In this document: in pieces, positions 42,588 through 51,193 of the stretch
Position numbering within the stretch: position 1 is the stretch's first letter
Layout of the letters: every line of letters begins with the position of its first letter
NCBI GenBank assembly: GCA_900473795.1
Contig: UCMT01000003.1
Span: 62,001-126,000, forward strand
Reading direction: 5' to 3'
Source of the DNA: Hyphomicrobiales bacterium
Lineage (GTDB): Bacteria; Pseudomonadota; Alphaproteobacteria; Rhizobiales; Rhizobiaceae
DNA: 64,000 bases
Notes under the pieces: generated by a model
Databases searched by the model: none
Seen by the model: only the letters and a program-made list of their open reading frames with translations
Told to the model about the DNA's origin: nothing
Program-made: the position numbers and the translations under genes

Positions 42588-43484
42588 TCAGACCCTTTCC
42601 ACGAGCTTCTGGCCGAACAGGCCGGAGGGGCGGACCAGAAGGAAGGCAAGCGCCACGACATAGGCAAACCAGCCCTCGATGCCGCCGCCAAAATATTCGC
42701 CGATATAGACCTCTGCGAGCTTCTCCGTTGCGCCGACCAGCAATCCGCCGATGATCGCTCCGAGGATGGAATCGAAGCCACCAAGCACCAGCACCGGCAA
42801 GGCTTTCAGCACGATCAAAGACAGCGAGAACTGCACCCCGACGCGGGCTCCCCAGAGAAGCCCGGCGACGAGCGCCACCAGACCGGCAGCCGCCCAGACA
42901 GTCGCCCAGATCCATGGCAGCCGTAATCCGACGGCAAGCGCGGCGAACTGGTCGTCGGCGACAGCACGAAAGCCAAGGCCGATGCGCGTGTAGCGGAAGA
43001 ACACTGACAGCAGCGCAACCATGCTCGACGCCACGACGGCCGCGAAGATATCGAACTGGCTGATGAAAACCCCACCAACGTCGAAAGGAACGTCCTCGAT
43101 GCCGAGATCGAGGCCATGGACCTGCGTACCCCAGATCAGTTGCGCCGCACCCTCGACGACATAGGATAGGCCGAGCGTTGCCATGAACAGGGTAATCGGC
43201 GGCTTGTTCGTGAGTGGCCGCAGCACTGTTCGCTCGATGGCGATGCCGAGGAGGACCATGATGGCAAAGGTGATAATGAAAGACAGTGCGAAAGGTACGC
43301 CACGCTCCGTCAGGCTGACGAAGGTCAAAGCAGCGAAGAGCAGCATCGCCCCTTGCGCGAAATTCAAGACGCCCGACGTCTTGTAAATCAGCACGAAACC
43401 GATCGCTACCAGCGAATACATGACGCCGGAGAGAAGGCCGCCGATCAGGACTTCGGTGAAAAACAGCCAGTCGAATTCGGCCAT
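42588..43484 (-). CDS. Liv-type ABC transporter permease, LivH-like
   Basis: A 298-residue permease with about eight membrane segments. The LivH pattern GLLSGVMYSLVAIGFVLIYK at residues 15-34 and the GGFDSILGAIIGGLLVG segment near residue 233 are typical. It overlaps the LivG-like gene by one base (TGATG) and pairs with the LivM-like subunit. Confidence 0.88.
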   Translation of the reverse strand: MAEFDWLFFTEVLIGGLLSGVMYSLVAIGFVLIYKTSGVLNFAQGAMLLFAALTFVSLTERGVPFALSFIITFAIMVLLGIAIERTVLRPLTNKPPITLFMATLGLSYVVEGAAQLIWGTQVHGLDLGIEDVPFDVGGVFISQFDIFAAVVASSMVALLSVFFRYTRIGLGFRAVADDQFAALAVGLRLPWIWATVWAAAGLVALVAGLLWGARVGVQFSLSLIVLKALPVLVLGGFDSILGAIIGGLLVGATEKLAEVYIGEYFGGGIEGWFAYVVALAFLLVRPSGLFGQKLVERV

Positions 43485-44395
43485 CAGATGCCCTCCCCGT
43501 CTTCATTTTCGGCGGCGACGCCGAGATAGGCATCGATGACGCGCTGATCGCGCTGGATTTCATCGGGCGTGCCGTCGGCGATCTTGCGGCCGTAGTCGAG
43601 TACGGCGATCCGATCGGAAAGGCCCATTACCACGCCGATATCGTGCTCGATCAGCACAACGGTGGTGCCATATTGATCGCGGACGCCGCTTACAAAGCCG
43701 GCCATCTCGTCCTTCTCCGTCGCCGTCATGCCGGCCATCGGTTCGTCGAGAAGCAGCAGGTCGGGTTCAGCGACGAGCGCCCGCGCCAGCTCGACGCGTT
43801 TCTGCAAGCCGTAAGGCAAGGTTCCCGCCAGCCGATCGCTGAGATCGGACAGGTGAAGGAATTCAAGGACACGGCTGGCGCGGTCGCGCGCATCCGTTTC
43901 CTCGCGACGCGAACGACCGAGACCGGCGATCTGGCCGAGAAAGGTGGAGCGGAACGTATGGGCGCGGCCCGAAACGACATTGTCGAGAACACTCAGGCCC
44001 TTGAACAGAGCCAGATTCTGGAATGTGCGGGCAAGGCCAAGCCGGGCAAGTTTCTGCGTCGGAACCTGCGCGTACCGCTTTCCGGCAATCTGGACCTCAC
44101 CACGGTCCGGGCGATAGACGCCGCTGATCACGTTGATCAGCGAGCTCTTGCCGGCGCCGTTCGGGCCGATGATCGAGCGGATCTCGCCACGCCTCACGGA
44201 GAGGTCGACGTCGCTCAGCGCTGCAACGCCGCCGAACGAGAGGCTGATGCCGGACAGTTCCAGGACGGGGCTTTCCGCTTCCTGTTTTCGCTTCTCAGCG
44301 CCTGCAGCCTCGAAATTCAGACCCGCAAGATGGTCCTGAATATCCGGCGGAAACGGTGTCGCGCCCAGTCCTGCGAATGCGTGTGTTGCGTTCAT
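43484..44395 (-). CDS. Liv-type ABC transporter ATPase, LivG-like
   Basis: A 303-residue ATPase with an unusual 40-residue N-terminal extension before the nucleotide-binding domain. Walker A is GPNGAGKSS (about residues 77-85), the signature region is LPYGLQKRVELARAL and Walker B is LLLLDEPMAGM. The IEHDIGVVMGLSDRIAVLDYG segment marks LivG. The signature differs from canonical LSGGQ, as in many LivG proteins. It is the first transporter gene of the operon, downstream of the SfnG-like gene. Confidence 0.88.
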   Translation of the reverse strand: MNATHAFAGLGATPFPPDIQDHLAGLNFEAAGAEKRKQEAESPVLELSGISLSFGGVAALSDVDLSVRRGEIRSIIGPNGAGKSSLINVISGVYRPDRGEVQIAGKRYAQVPTQKLARLGLARTFQNLALFKGLSVLDNVVSGRAHTFRSTFLGQIAGLGRSRREETDARDRASRVLEFLHLSDLSDRLAGTLPYGLQKRVELARALVAEPDLLLLDEPMAGMTATEKDEMAGFVSGVRDQYGTTVVLIEHDIGVVMGLSDRIAVLDYGRKIADGTPDEIQRDQRVIDAYLGVAAENEDGEGI

Positions 44396-44514
44396 GCCCC
44401 GATCTCTCCCGGCCCGCGCGGCGCGCAGGTAAGTTGTCGTGGATCAGCCGCGATCCCCGTTGTGCGGTCCCATGGCGCGGCCGGTAACTCCCGGCCGCGC
44501 GTTTTTCCTTTGGA

Positions 44515-45618
44515 CTACTCTGCCGCGACCGCGGTGCTCGCCTCGGCCTCTTCCAGCGCGCGAACCAGCGGGATCACATGCTTGCCGAAATATTCGACTT
44601 CCTCCTGGAAATGCAGGAAACCGAGGAGGATGAGGTCGGCGCCGGCGCGCTTCAGTCTGACGATCCGCTCAGCCACCTGCTCCGGCGTGCCGATCAGATT
44701 GGAGCGGAAGCCGTCGTTGTATTGAACCAGATCCTCGAAAGAGGATTTCGCCCAGTTGCCCTCGCCTTCCGGTGACGACTTGCCGGCGTTCTTGACCTCG
44801 TGGCCAAAGGCATTGACCGCCTCCGGGTTGGCCTTCTCGATGATCTCGGCAAGTACGGCTTTCGCTTCTTCCTCGGTCTCGCGGACGATGGCAAATGCGT
44901 TGACGCCGACGCGGACGGAATGGCCGTTGGCCTTCGCCTTACCCTGAATGTCGTTGACCTGCTTTGCGATTTCTTCCGGCGTATTGCCGTTGGTGAAGTA
45001 CCAATCGGACACGCGCGATGCCATGTCGCGCGCAGCCCGCGACGAGCCACCCTGGAAAATTTCTGGCTGCGGATCGATCGGCTTGGGCTTCAGGGAATAG
45101 TTGTTGAAGCGGTAGAAGTCGCCGTTGAAGCTGAAGTTGTCCTCGGTCCAGATGCCGCGCAATGCGCGAATGAACTCCTCCGACCGACGGTAGCGCTCGT
45201 CATGATCGAGCCAATGTTCGCCGATGGCATGGAACTCGCCGCGGAACCAGCCACTGACGACATTGACAGCGACACGGCCGTTGGTGAGGTGATTGATCGT
45301 GGCGATCTGCTTGGCCGCAAGCGTCGGGTTCCACGGACCTGGGAGAATGGCGGCAATGACTTTCAGCGTGGTGGTCGATTCCAAGAGCGCATGGCTGAAG
45401 GAGACGGATTCATGCTGAAATTCCGCGCCGTAGCCCGCCGTGAACCGGATCTGACTCAACGCATAATCGAAGCCACTGGCTTCCGCAATCTGCGCCAGCT
45501 TGCGATTGTATTCGATCGTCCAGCTGGTGCGCTGCTCGATATTCGAGATGACCAGCCCGCCCGACACATTGGGAACCCAATAGGCGAATTTGACCGGATC
45601 TCTGTTGACGTAAGACAT
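44515..45618 (-). CDS. sfnG: FMNH2-dependent dimethylsulfone monooxygenase, SfnG-like
   Basis: A 367-residue luciferase-like monooxygenase. The opening FAYWVPNVSGGLVISNIEQR, the TINHLTNGRVAVNVVSGWF segment and the C-terminal LGFLHFQEEVEYF match SfnG. SfnG uses FMNH2 and oxygen to convert dimethylsulfone to methanesulfinate. FMNH2 would come from the reductase encoded just upstream. Alkanesulfonate monooxygenase SsuD is a relative, but the N-terminal signature favours SfnG. Confidence 0.85.
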   Translation of the reverse strand: MSYVNRDPVKFAYWVPNVSGGLVISNIEQRTSWTIEYNRKLAQIAEASGFDYALSQIRFTAGYGAEFQHESVSFSHALLESTTTLKVIAAILPGPWNPTLAAKQIATINHLTNGRVAVNVVSGWFRGEFHAIGEHWLDHDERYRRSEEFIRALRGIWTEDNFSFNGDFYRFNNYSLKPKPIDPQPEIFQGGSSRAARDMASRVSDWYFTNGNTPEEIAKQVNDIQGKAKANGHSVRVGVNAFAIVRETEEEAKAVLAEIIEKANPEAVNAFGHEVKNAGKSSPEGEGNWAKSSFEDLVQYNDGFRSNLIGTPEQVAERIVRLKRAGADLILLGFLHFQEEVEYFGKHVIPLVRALEEAEASTAVAAE

Positions 45619-45641
45619 TGTAGTCTCCCTCTTGAATGAAA

Positions 45642-46229
45642 CTATGCGTTCGCGGCAATACGTGCCGGACGATGACTGGAAACACCTGCGGTCGTGACCT
45701 GGTCCGCGGCAGGCAGGATGTGCGCAAGTTCGGAAACGGCGCGCTCGATGCGATCCAGTACTGCGGGGTTTGCAATACCGTAGTCGGCAAAATCGGCCTC
45801 GGTGGCGTAGACGGCCGTCGGCAGTGTCAACGCGTTGAAGAAGCCGAACAGCGGACGCAGCTGATGCTCGATCATCAGGCCATGAAGCGGCGTCCCGCCG
45901 GTCGCCGCCAGGATGACGCGTTTGCCGGTCAGCGCCCGATAATCGACCAGGTCGAAAAGATGCTTGAGAGCGCCCGTGTAAGACGCCCGATAGACCGGCG
46001 AGGCGACGACAAGGACGTCGGCCGCCTCGACCGCGTCAATGATTGCCCTGCCCTCGGCATCGAGTTGATCCGAGCGAAGCGCCCGAAACAGGGTCGGCGC
46101 TGCATCGACCAATTCGATGACCTGGCCCTTGGATCCCAATCGATCCCTTGCGACGGAGACAATTGCCTCCACCAGCGAGGCCGTTCTCGACGGCCGTTTC
46201 ACATTGCCAGACAGACCGATGATTTTCAT
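45642..46229 (-). CDS. NAD(P)H-dependent FMN reductase (MsuE/SsuE type)
   Basis: A 195-residue flavodoxin-like reductase with the phosphate-binding GLSGNVKRPSRT near residue 5, VVASPVYRASYTGALKHLFD near residue 75 and GGTPLHGLMIEHQLRPLF near residue 111. It belongs to the SsuE/MsuE family. It is first in the leftward operon and supplies FMNH2 to the SfnG-like and perhaps SfnB-like enzymes. Confidence 0.88.
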   Translation of the reverse strand: MKIIGLSGNVKRPSRTASLVEAIVSVARDRLGSKGQVIELVDAAPTLFRALRSDQLDAEGRAIIDAVEAADVLVVASPVYRASYTGALKHLFDLVDYRALTGKRVILAATGGTPLHGLMIEHQLRPLFGFFNALTLPTAVYATEADFADYGIANPAVLDRIERAVSELAHILPAADQVTTAGVSSHRPARIAANA

Positions 46230-46681
46230 AGACGCTTCCCGCAGTTAATTACCGTTATATTCTATGGTTTTTATATATTTTAAAGGCCAGCAATTGCTAA
46301 TAATCAAGCCGATCGGAGAAAGCGAATTCGGATGCCGGGGTGGGCGAAGAGAAAATTACCCGTTTAGCTTAGGCACGCTGGTCGGCCATGACGGTTCCAT
46401 CGTTGGTAAATTACGGCGGGGGCGGCGCGCTCATCCGTTGGTCGTCAAGGGCGCAGGGGCCGCGACGGTTTGCAGCGCAACAGGCACTCGGGCTCCTCCG
46501 GCAAAGCCTTTCTGGTCTCAGAACGTTTGACAACAGCAAACAGTTGCCGGATCGTGGCAGTTGGCTGTGAAGGTTCATGCCTGTAGCGTTTTGGTTGTGG
46601 CATTGTCCACCGATGAAGTCCGTTGCAGCCTCGTAGAGTGCCCTAGACACCATGCATAATCGAGCAAACCGGGAGGGTAAC
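46230..46681. other. Gap upstream of the organosulfur operon and dodecin
   Basis: The first 50 bases are AT-rich and probably hold the leftward operon promoter. The rest has no supported gene; frames on both strands are short and without recognisable motifs. Confidence 0.4.
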
Positions 46682-46891
46682 GTGAGCGACCATGTCTACA
46701 AGAAGGTGGAACTTATCGGCAGTTCGAAGAACTCGCTGACCGAAGCGATCGAGACGGCGATTTCGCGAGCCTCGAAAACCATGAGGAACCTCGAGTGGTT
46801 CGAAGTTGACCAGATCCGGGGTCACATCAAGGATGGAGCGGTTGCGCACTATCAGGTGGTCGTGAAGGTTGGATTTCGGATCGACGACTGA
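46682..46891 (+). CDS. Dodecin family protein
   Basis: A 69-residue protein matching the dodecin pattern almost throughout: DHVYKKVELIGSSKNS, AIETAISRASKTMRNLEWFEV and KDGAVAHYQVVVKVGFR. Dodecins form hollow dodecamers that store or sequester flavins. The flavin-stacking Trp is in NLEWFEV. The GTG start has GGGAGGG upstream. It is monocistronic; proximity to the flavin-dependent sulfur operon may be coincidental. Confidence 0.9.
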   Translation: MSDHVYKKVELIGSSKNSLTEAIETAISRASKTMRNLEWFEVDQIRGHIKDGAVAHYQVVVKVGFRIDD

Positions 46892-47088
46892 TGCGGTGAG
46901 CAAGACTTCGGCGCCGTGCAAAGCAAGTTCAGTCTTCGAAAAGTCGCAGACGTCGCCGCCGAGGACAGTGGCGCCGGAAGCCGAATGACGCCCGGCGAGC
47001 GTCGTCTCGAGGCAGTAGAAGCTATTCTGATCGGAAGGGCGAAGAGTATAGGCGCTGTAGTTCTCCCCGTGTGGGTCAAGAACCGCGC

Positions 47089-47964
47089 TTAAAGGCGCTT
47101 TTCGAAGAACGTGTCAGGATATGGATCGTCATTGAAACGGTCGATCTCATTCCACCCGGTTCTGCGATAGAGCTGCTGCGCTTCGGGCAGCGCACTATTC
47201 GTATCCAGACGGAGGACCCTTATGGAGAGCTCACGCGCGGCAATCTCGGCGGTCAGCATAAGCCGCTTTGCGAGCCCCAGGCCACGGGCTGACGGCGCGA
47301 CCCAAAGCCTCTTGATCTCCGCGACCTCGCCGCCACTGCCCTTCAACCCGACACAGCCTATCGGTAGCCCATCTGATATGGCGACCAGGAACGCACCGCG
47401 CGGACGGATCATATCCCTCGCGTCCGGATCGCGAGAAAGCGATACATCGAAGCCGTTCCTGAAGCGGCTTGCGAGTTCTGTGTAATATTCGCTGAGGCAA
47501 TACTTGGCGTCCTCGTGTCGAGGGTCTTTTTCCTCAAGCACGATATGGTCACGTCTAAGCGAAGAAGCAATGATATCCATGGCGCGCAAAAGCTCTTCCG
47601 GCTGGGGATGCCGCGCTAGAAATGTTTTCGCCCGCGCATTGGAAAGCGTTTCGTAAGCGCCAAACTCGGAACGGCCGGTTTCGGTCAACCTGGCAATGCG
47701 TCGACGCGCGTCTCGTGGATTCGGCACGGTCTCTATGAGGCCCTCTTCTTCCAGACTCCGCAGCAGGCGGCTCATAAGGGCCGAGTCGAGACCGAGACAA
47801 TCCCGGATCGCCGCAACATCCGATTGCCCTTGGCCGATCGAGTTGAGCACGCGCGCTGCGCCCAGCGGACGGCCGCGTCCGAGGAAAGAGATATCGAGGG
47901 CGCCGACTTCGGAGGTGACGGCACGGTTGAAGCGACGGACGCGAAGGACCGGATCGTAGGTCAT
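47089..47964 (-). CDS. MarR-GNAT fusion: regulator with N-acetyltransferase domain
   Basis: A 291-residue two-domain protein. Residues about 1-140 form a MarR winged helix (IRDCLGLDSALMSRLLRSLEEEGLIETVPNPRDARRR). Residues about 145-291 form a GNAT acetyltransferase (KRLWVAPSARGLGLAKRLM acetyl-CoA loop). The ATG lies inside a 36-bp perfect palindrome, so binding would block its own expression. Such fusions couple sensing of an amine or drug with its acetylation. No neighbouring target gene is evident. Confidence 0.88.
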   Translation of the reverse strand: MTYDPVLRVRRFNRAVTSEVGALDISFLGRGRPLGAARVLNSIGQGQSDVAAIRDCLGLDSALMSRLLRSLEEEGLIETVPNPRDARRRIARLTETGRSEFGAYETLSNARAKTFLARHPQPEELLRAMDIIASSLRRDHIVLEEKDPRHEDAKYCLSEYYTELASRFRNGFDVSLSRDPDARDMIRPRGAFLVAISDGLPIGCVGLKGSGGEVAEIKRLWVAPSARGLGLAKRLMLTAEIAARELSIRVLRLDTNSALPEAQQLYRRTGWNEIDRFNDDPYPDTFFEKRL

Positions 47965-47993
47965 TTATCTGACTTAAGTCAGATAAATGACCT
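47958..47993. promoter_or_regulatory. 36-bp perfect palindrome over the MarR-GNAT start codon
   Basis: Every base from 47958 to 47993 pairs around a central CTTAAG. The inner core TTATCTGACTTAAGTCAG with its mirror fits a MarR operator. The start codon (47962-47964) lies in one arm. A bound dimer, or the mRNA hairpin itself, could repress expression. Confidence 0.8.
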
Positions 47994-48112
47994 TGTCAAT
48001 TCGGAGGGCTGGAACTCCAGATCCGCGGAAAGAATACCGCCGCGGTTCGAGACTAACATGGCAGCCTCAGAGGATCACCATGAAGTGCAGCTGCGAGGCG
48101 CGTATTTCGCTC

Positions 48113-48820
48113 TCATAACGTCCGGTCGAAAAGAACCAGCGACTGGGCGTCCTTGAGACGAAAAACCTGGGCGGGACGATTGCTCGCGCGACGCATTTCG
48201 CCTTCAACCGGCACCAGGAAGCCCGCCTCAGCCACCCGTTTGCGAAAGGCGGATTTGTCAAGTTTGCGCCCGAGCAGGCGCTCATACAATGACTGCAGCT
48301 CGCTTAATGTGAAGCGGCTTGGAAGAAGATGGGCCGGAAGCGTCGAATACTCGACCTTCTTCCTGATCCGGGTAAGCGCGTCGCTCAGAAGGAGAGCATG
48401 GTCAAACGCAAGGTGAACATCGACGCCGTTCCCTTCAATCGGCCACCATTGTGCTTCCCCCGAACGGGCCCCTTGCCCGGCTGCAAGGTCGTCGGATGAG
48501 ATCAGCGCGACATAGACGACGCTGATACTCCAGCCCCGCGGATCCCGATTTGCATTGCCAACCGTTTGAAGCTGTTCGAGATATGGCATTTCGACGCCAG
48601 TCTTCTCCTTGAGAACCCGACGCGCCGCGGTCTCCAGATCATGATCAATATCGATATGGATCCATCCTCCCGGCAGGGCCCATACGCCTGCAAACGGCGC
48701 ATTGGCGCGCCGCGCGAGGAGAACACTCAGCCCGTTTGGCGTCATCGAAAAGATCGCCAGATCAACCGTCGCAATCGGTTTGAAAGCGTCATTGTCATGC
48801 GTTGTCATAATCTGAACCAT
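48113..48820 (-). CDS. nrtR: Nudix-type transcriptional regulator (NrtR family)
   Basis: A 235-residue protein. The N-terminal Nudix-like domain (about residues 15-140) has GGWIHIDIDHDLETAARRVLKEKTG in place of the Nudix box, with some catalytic Glu residues replaced. A C-terminal winged helix follows (FTLSELQSLYERLLGRKLDKSAFRKRV). NrtR repressors bind ADP-ribose and control NAD metabolism genes. It is divergent from the SPFH/NAD-kinase-like operon with nested repeats between. Starts at 48820 or 48808 are possible. Confidence 0.85.
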   Translation of the reverse strand: MVQIMTTHDNDAFKPIATVDLAIFSMTPNGLSVLLARRANAPFAGVWALPGGWIHIDIDHDLETAARRVLKEKTGVEMPYLEQLQTVGNANRDPRGWSISVVYVALISSDDLAAGQGARSGEAQWWPIEGNGVDVHLAFDHALLLSDALTRIRKKVEYSTLPAHLLPSRFTLSELQSLYERLLGRKLDKSAFRKRVAEAGFLVPVEGEMRRASNRPAQVFRLKDAQSLVLFDRTL

Positions 48821-48833
48821 AGCCTATCCAAAA

Positions 48834-48878
48834 CTTAGTGTAAACTATCAACTAACTTAGTTGACATTTACTACTAAG
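48834..48878. promoter_or_regulatory. Nested inverted repeats between nrtR and the SPFH operon
   Basis: A central palindrome TCAACTAA-C-TTAGTTGA (48848-48864) is flanked by outer arms ACTTAGTGTAAA and TTTACTACTAAGT that pair with one offset. Two or more NrtR dimers could bind and control both directions. Confidence 0.55.
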
Positions 48879-48932
48879 TAATGTTCTCTTCTTCTCGCGG
48901 CAAGCGGCCGCACGGAGATAGGAAAAACGAAC

Positions 48933-49967
48933 ATGTTCGGACTGCGATTCATCAAGACGGAACCAACTCAGTATGTAATCCAGTATCAAAACGGCAAACC
49001 TGTCCGCGAAGGTGCCGGCTTGGCGTTCTGGTACTTCGCGCCCTCGACGTCCCTCGTCGTGGTGCCGACCGCCAGCGTCAACGATCCCTTCATCTTCCCC
49101 GAAGTGACCGCCGACTTCCAGGAAGTCACTGTCCAGGGGCAGATCACCTACCGCATTGCCGAGCCACGCCGTACTGCCGCACTGCTCAACTTCACGCTCG
49201 ATCGCAAGGCCGGTTATGTTTCGGAGGACCCACAGAACCTCTCGCCGCGCCTGATCGATCAGGTTCAGGTGGCAATGCGCGCGGAGGTCCAGGGGCTTTC
49301 GCTGAAGGAGGTGCTGGCCTCAGGCGAGGCACTGGTCGCTCGCGTCGCGCACCAGCTCAAGAGCCATCCGACGGTCGAGGCCCTCGGACTTGAAATTCTC
49401 GGGCTGTCGCTGCTTGCGGTCAAGCCGAAACCTGAAACGGCCAAGGCTCTCGAGGCGCAAGCCCGCGAGGCTCTCTTACGGCAGGCCGACGAAGCGATCT
49501 ATGCGCGCCGCAACGCCGCTATCGAGCAGGAGCGGACCATCAAGGAAAACGAGATCGCGACCGAGATTGCCCTCGAGAACAAGAGGCGACAGGTACGCGA
49601 AGCTCAGGTGGAAGCAGAACGTGCAGTAAAGGAACGCCAGTTGCAAATTCGGCGCGATGAAATGGCCGGCAACATCGGCCTCGAGGAACAGAACCGCGAG
49701 TTGGTCGCGCTCGCCGGGACCAACTCGCGGGCCGAGGCGGATGCCAAGGCTTACGCGCTGACCGCAATGATGAAGTCTTTCGTCGACGCCGATCCCCGCA
49801 TACTCCAGGCCCTCGCCTCGGTCGGCATGGAACCCGGCCAACTCATGGCGCTCGCCTTCCGCGATCTCGCTGACAATGCCACGAAGATCGGCCAGTTGAA
49901 CGTTTCTCCGGACCTTCTTAGGGAAATGATGCAGCCACAGAGGATCAATGGCCATGCAAGCCTCTGA
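48933..49967 (+). CDS. SPFH/band 7 domain protein, apparently soluble
   Basis: A 344-residue SPFH (prohibitin/stomatin-like) protein. The SPFH domain spans about residues 15-180. A long charged helix (about 175-270, rich in Glu, Arg and Ala) is likely coiled coil. No N-terminal membrane helix or signal is seen, unlike classical stomatins. The C-terminus returns to a small domain (ALASVGMEPGQLMALAFRDLA). It probably forms a ring or scaffold. The next gene, NAD-kinase-like, overlaps it by 20 bases. A GGAGATAGGA site precedes the ATG. Confidence 0.83.
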   Translation: MFGLRFIKTEPTQYVIQYQNGKPVREGAGLAFWYFAPSTSLVVVPTASVNDPFIFPEVTADFQEVTVQGQITYRIAEPRRTAALLNFTLDRKAGYVSEDPQNLSPRLIDQVQVAMRAEVQGLSLKEVLASGEALVARVAHQLKSHPTVEALGLEILGLSLLAVKPKPETAKALEAQAREALLRQADEAIYARRNAAIEQERTIKENEIATEIALENKRRQVREAQVEAERAVKERQLQIRRDEMAGNIGLEEQNRELVALAGTNSRAEADAKAYALTAMMKSFVDADPRILQALASVGMEPGQLMALAFRDLADNATKIGQLNVSPDLLREMMQPQRINGHASL

Positions 49968-50892
49968 TGATCGGAAAATCATCCTGGTTCTTCGGCCGAC
50001 GCGACTCGATGAACTGATCGCCCGTTTCAACACGGTGCGGCAGGCCCAGTTCTACGTTGAGCACCTGGGGGCCGATTTTCGCGACTATCTCGCCGAGAGT
50101 CAGAACTATCAAGCGGCGGTTGCTCAGGTCGAAGCCAGCCTTCGCGCCGTCGCCCGGGTACAGCGTCTCGAACGACGATACCTGGGCAACTTCATCTTTA
50201 GCGCCGACGACGTCGTCGTCGTCCTTGGGCAGGATGGTCTGGTGGCAAATACGTTGAAGTATCTGGACGGGCAACCCGTCATTGGCGTCAACCCTGACCC
50301 AAAACGCTGGGACGGCGTGCTGTTGCCCTTCAATCCCGGCAATCTGCCAAAGGTCATTGGGGAGGTTCTGAAAGGCCGGCGGCAGTGCAAACGCGTCAAA
50401 ATGGCCAAGGCAACGCTCAACACCGGAGCCTTCATCTACGCGGTCAACGACCTCTTCATCGGACCTAGGAGCCACGTATCGGCGCGCTACCTGCTGAATG
50501 CTGAGGGCCGTAACGAACGTCAGTCGTCGAGCGGCATCATCGTTTCCACCGGAATGGGCTCGACCGGCTGGCTGAAGAGCCTCTATTCGGGTTGGGTCGG
50601 CACAGCAACAGCCCTTGGCGTCAAGCCCGGCGAGGTGCCGCTCGATATGTCCTTTCCCTGGGATGCCGATTTCCTGCGCTATTTCGTGCGCGAGCCGTTT
50701 CCGAGCAGGACGACGGGAGCAAGCCTGGTATCAGGTCGGGTCGAAAGCGACATGCCAATGACAATCACTTCTGAGATGCCGGAAAACGGCGTCATCTTCA
50801 GTGATGGGATGGAGGCCGATTTCCTGGAGTTCAATGCGGGAACTGAGGCCGTAATCACAGTTGCCGAGCGCCAGGGGTTGCTGGTCGTCTAA
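49948..50892 (+). CDS. NAD-kinase-like protein
   Basis: A 314-residue protein with the core landmarks of ATP-NAD kinases. The phosphate-binding loop reads GQDGLVANT (about residues 91-99) instead of GGDGT, keeping the catalytic Asp. The AVNDLFIG segment (near 170) and IIVSTGMGSTGW (near 195) match the NE/D and diphosphate-binding motifs. The N-terminal 90 residues are unlike housekeeping NadK. It likely binds NAD or a related dinucleotide; activity is uncertain because of the Gly-to-Gln change. It overlaps the SPFH gene and lies in an operon controlled by an NAD-metabolism regulator. Confidence 0.78.
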   Translation: MAMQASDDRKIILVLRPTRLDELIARFNTVRQAQFYVEHLGADFRDYLAESQNYQAAVAQVEASLRAVARVQRLERRYLGNFIFSADDVVVVLGQDGLVANTLKYLDGQPVIGVNPDPKRWDGVLLPFNPGNLPKVIGEVLKGRRQCKRVKMAKATLNTGAFIYAVNDLFIGPRSHVSARYLLNAEGRNERQSSSGIIVSTGMGSTGWLKSLYSGWVGTATALGVKPGEVPLDMSFPWDADFLRYFVREPFPSRTTGASLVSGRVESDMPMTITSEMPENGVIFSDGMEADFLEFNAGTEAVITVAERQGLLVV

Positions 50893-51193
50893 ATCCGATA
50901 AAGGCGGCATAGTGAACCCTATTTGAAGCGACCTGCTTGAAGGAGCAAGGCGTCGGAGACCATCAACGCTCTGGCCCTCTTCTTGCCCAACGCCGTGGCT
51001 GACGCGCGACCAGTGGCTCGCGTGAGATAAGCTTGCTGGGCTCCTCAATGTTGCCGGTGTTGCAGTAATCGCTCCTTGCAGGCGTCGGATGACGCATTCC
51101 GCCTGCTGTGCGACGCATATGCCATCTTTTTTCCGGAACATCCGCTCCATTATCAGCGCCATCCCCGCCTCGATCACAGATTGGCAAACAACG
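50893..51193. other. Leader gap before the SerC-SerA-like gene
   Basis: No gene or clear terminator is seen. An upstream in-frame ATG at 51089 could extend the next protein by 35 residues, but that stretch does not look like the family. Confidence 0.4.

Noticed and set aside
46643..46921. A 92-residue - strand frame antisense to dodecin.
   Set aside because: The dodecin frame on the + strand matches its family throughout, so the antisense frame is a shadow.
46880..47088. A leftward frame with GGDVCDFSKTELALHGAEVLL, reminiscent of the catalytic Cys region of nitrilase-family amidases.
   Set aside because: The stretch is about 65 codons with no start, no Glu or Lys catalytic segments upstream, and it runs antisense into dodecin. 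Possible decayed fragment, too weak to call.
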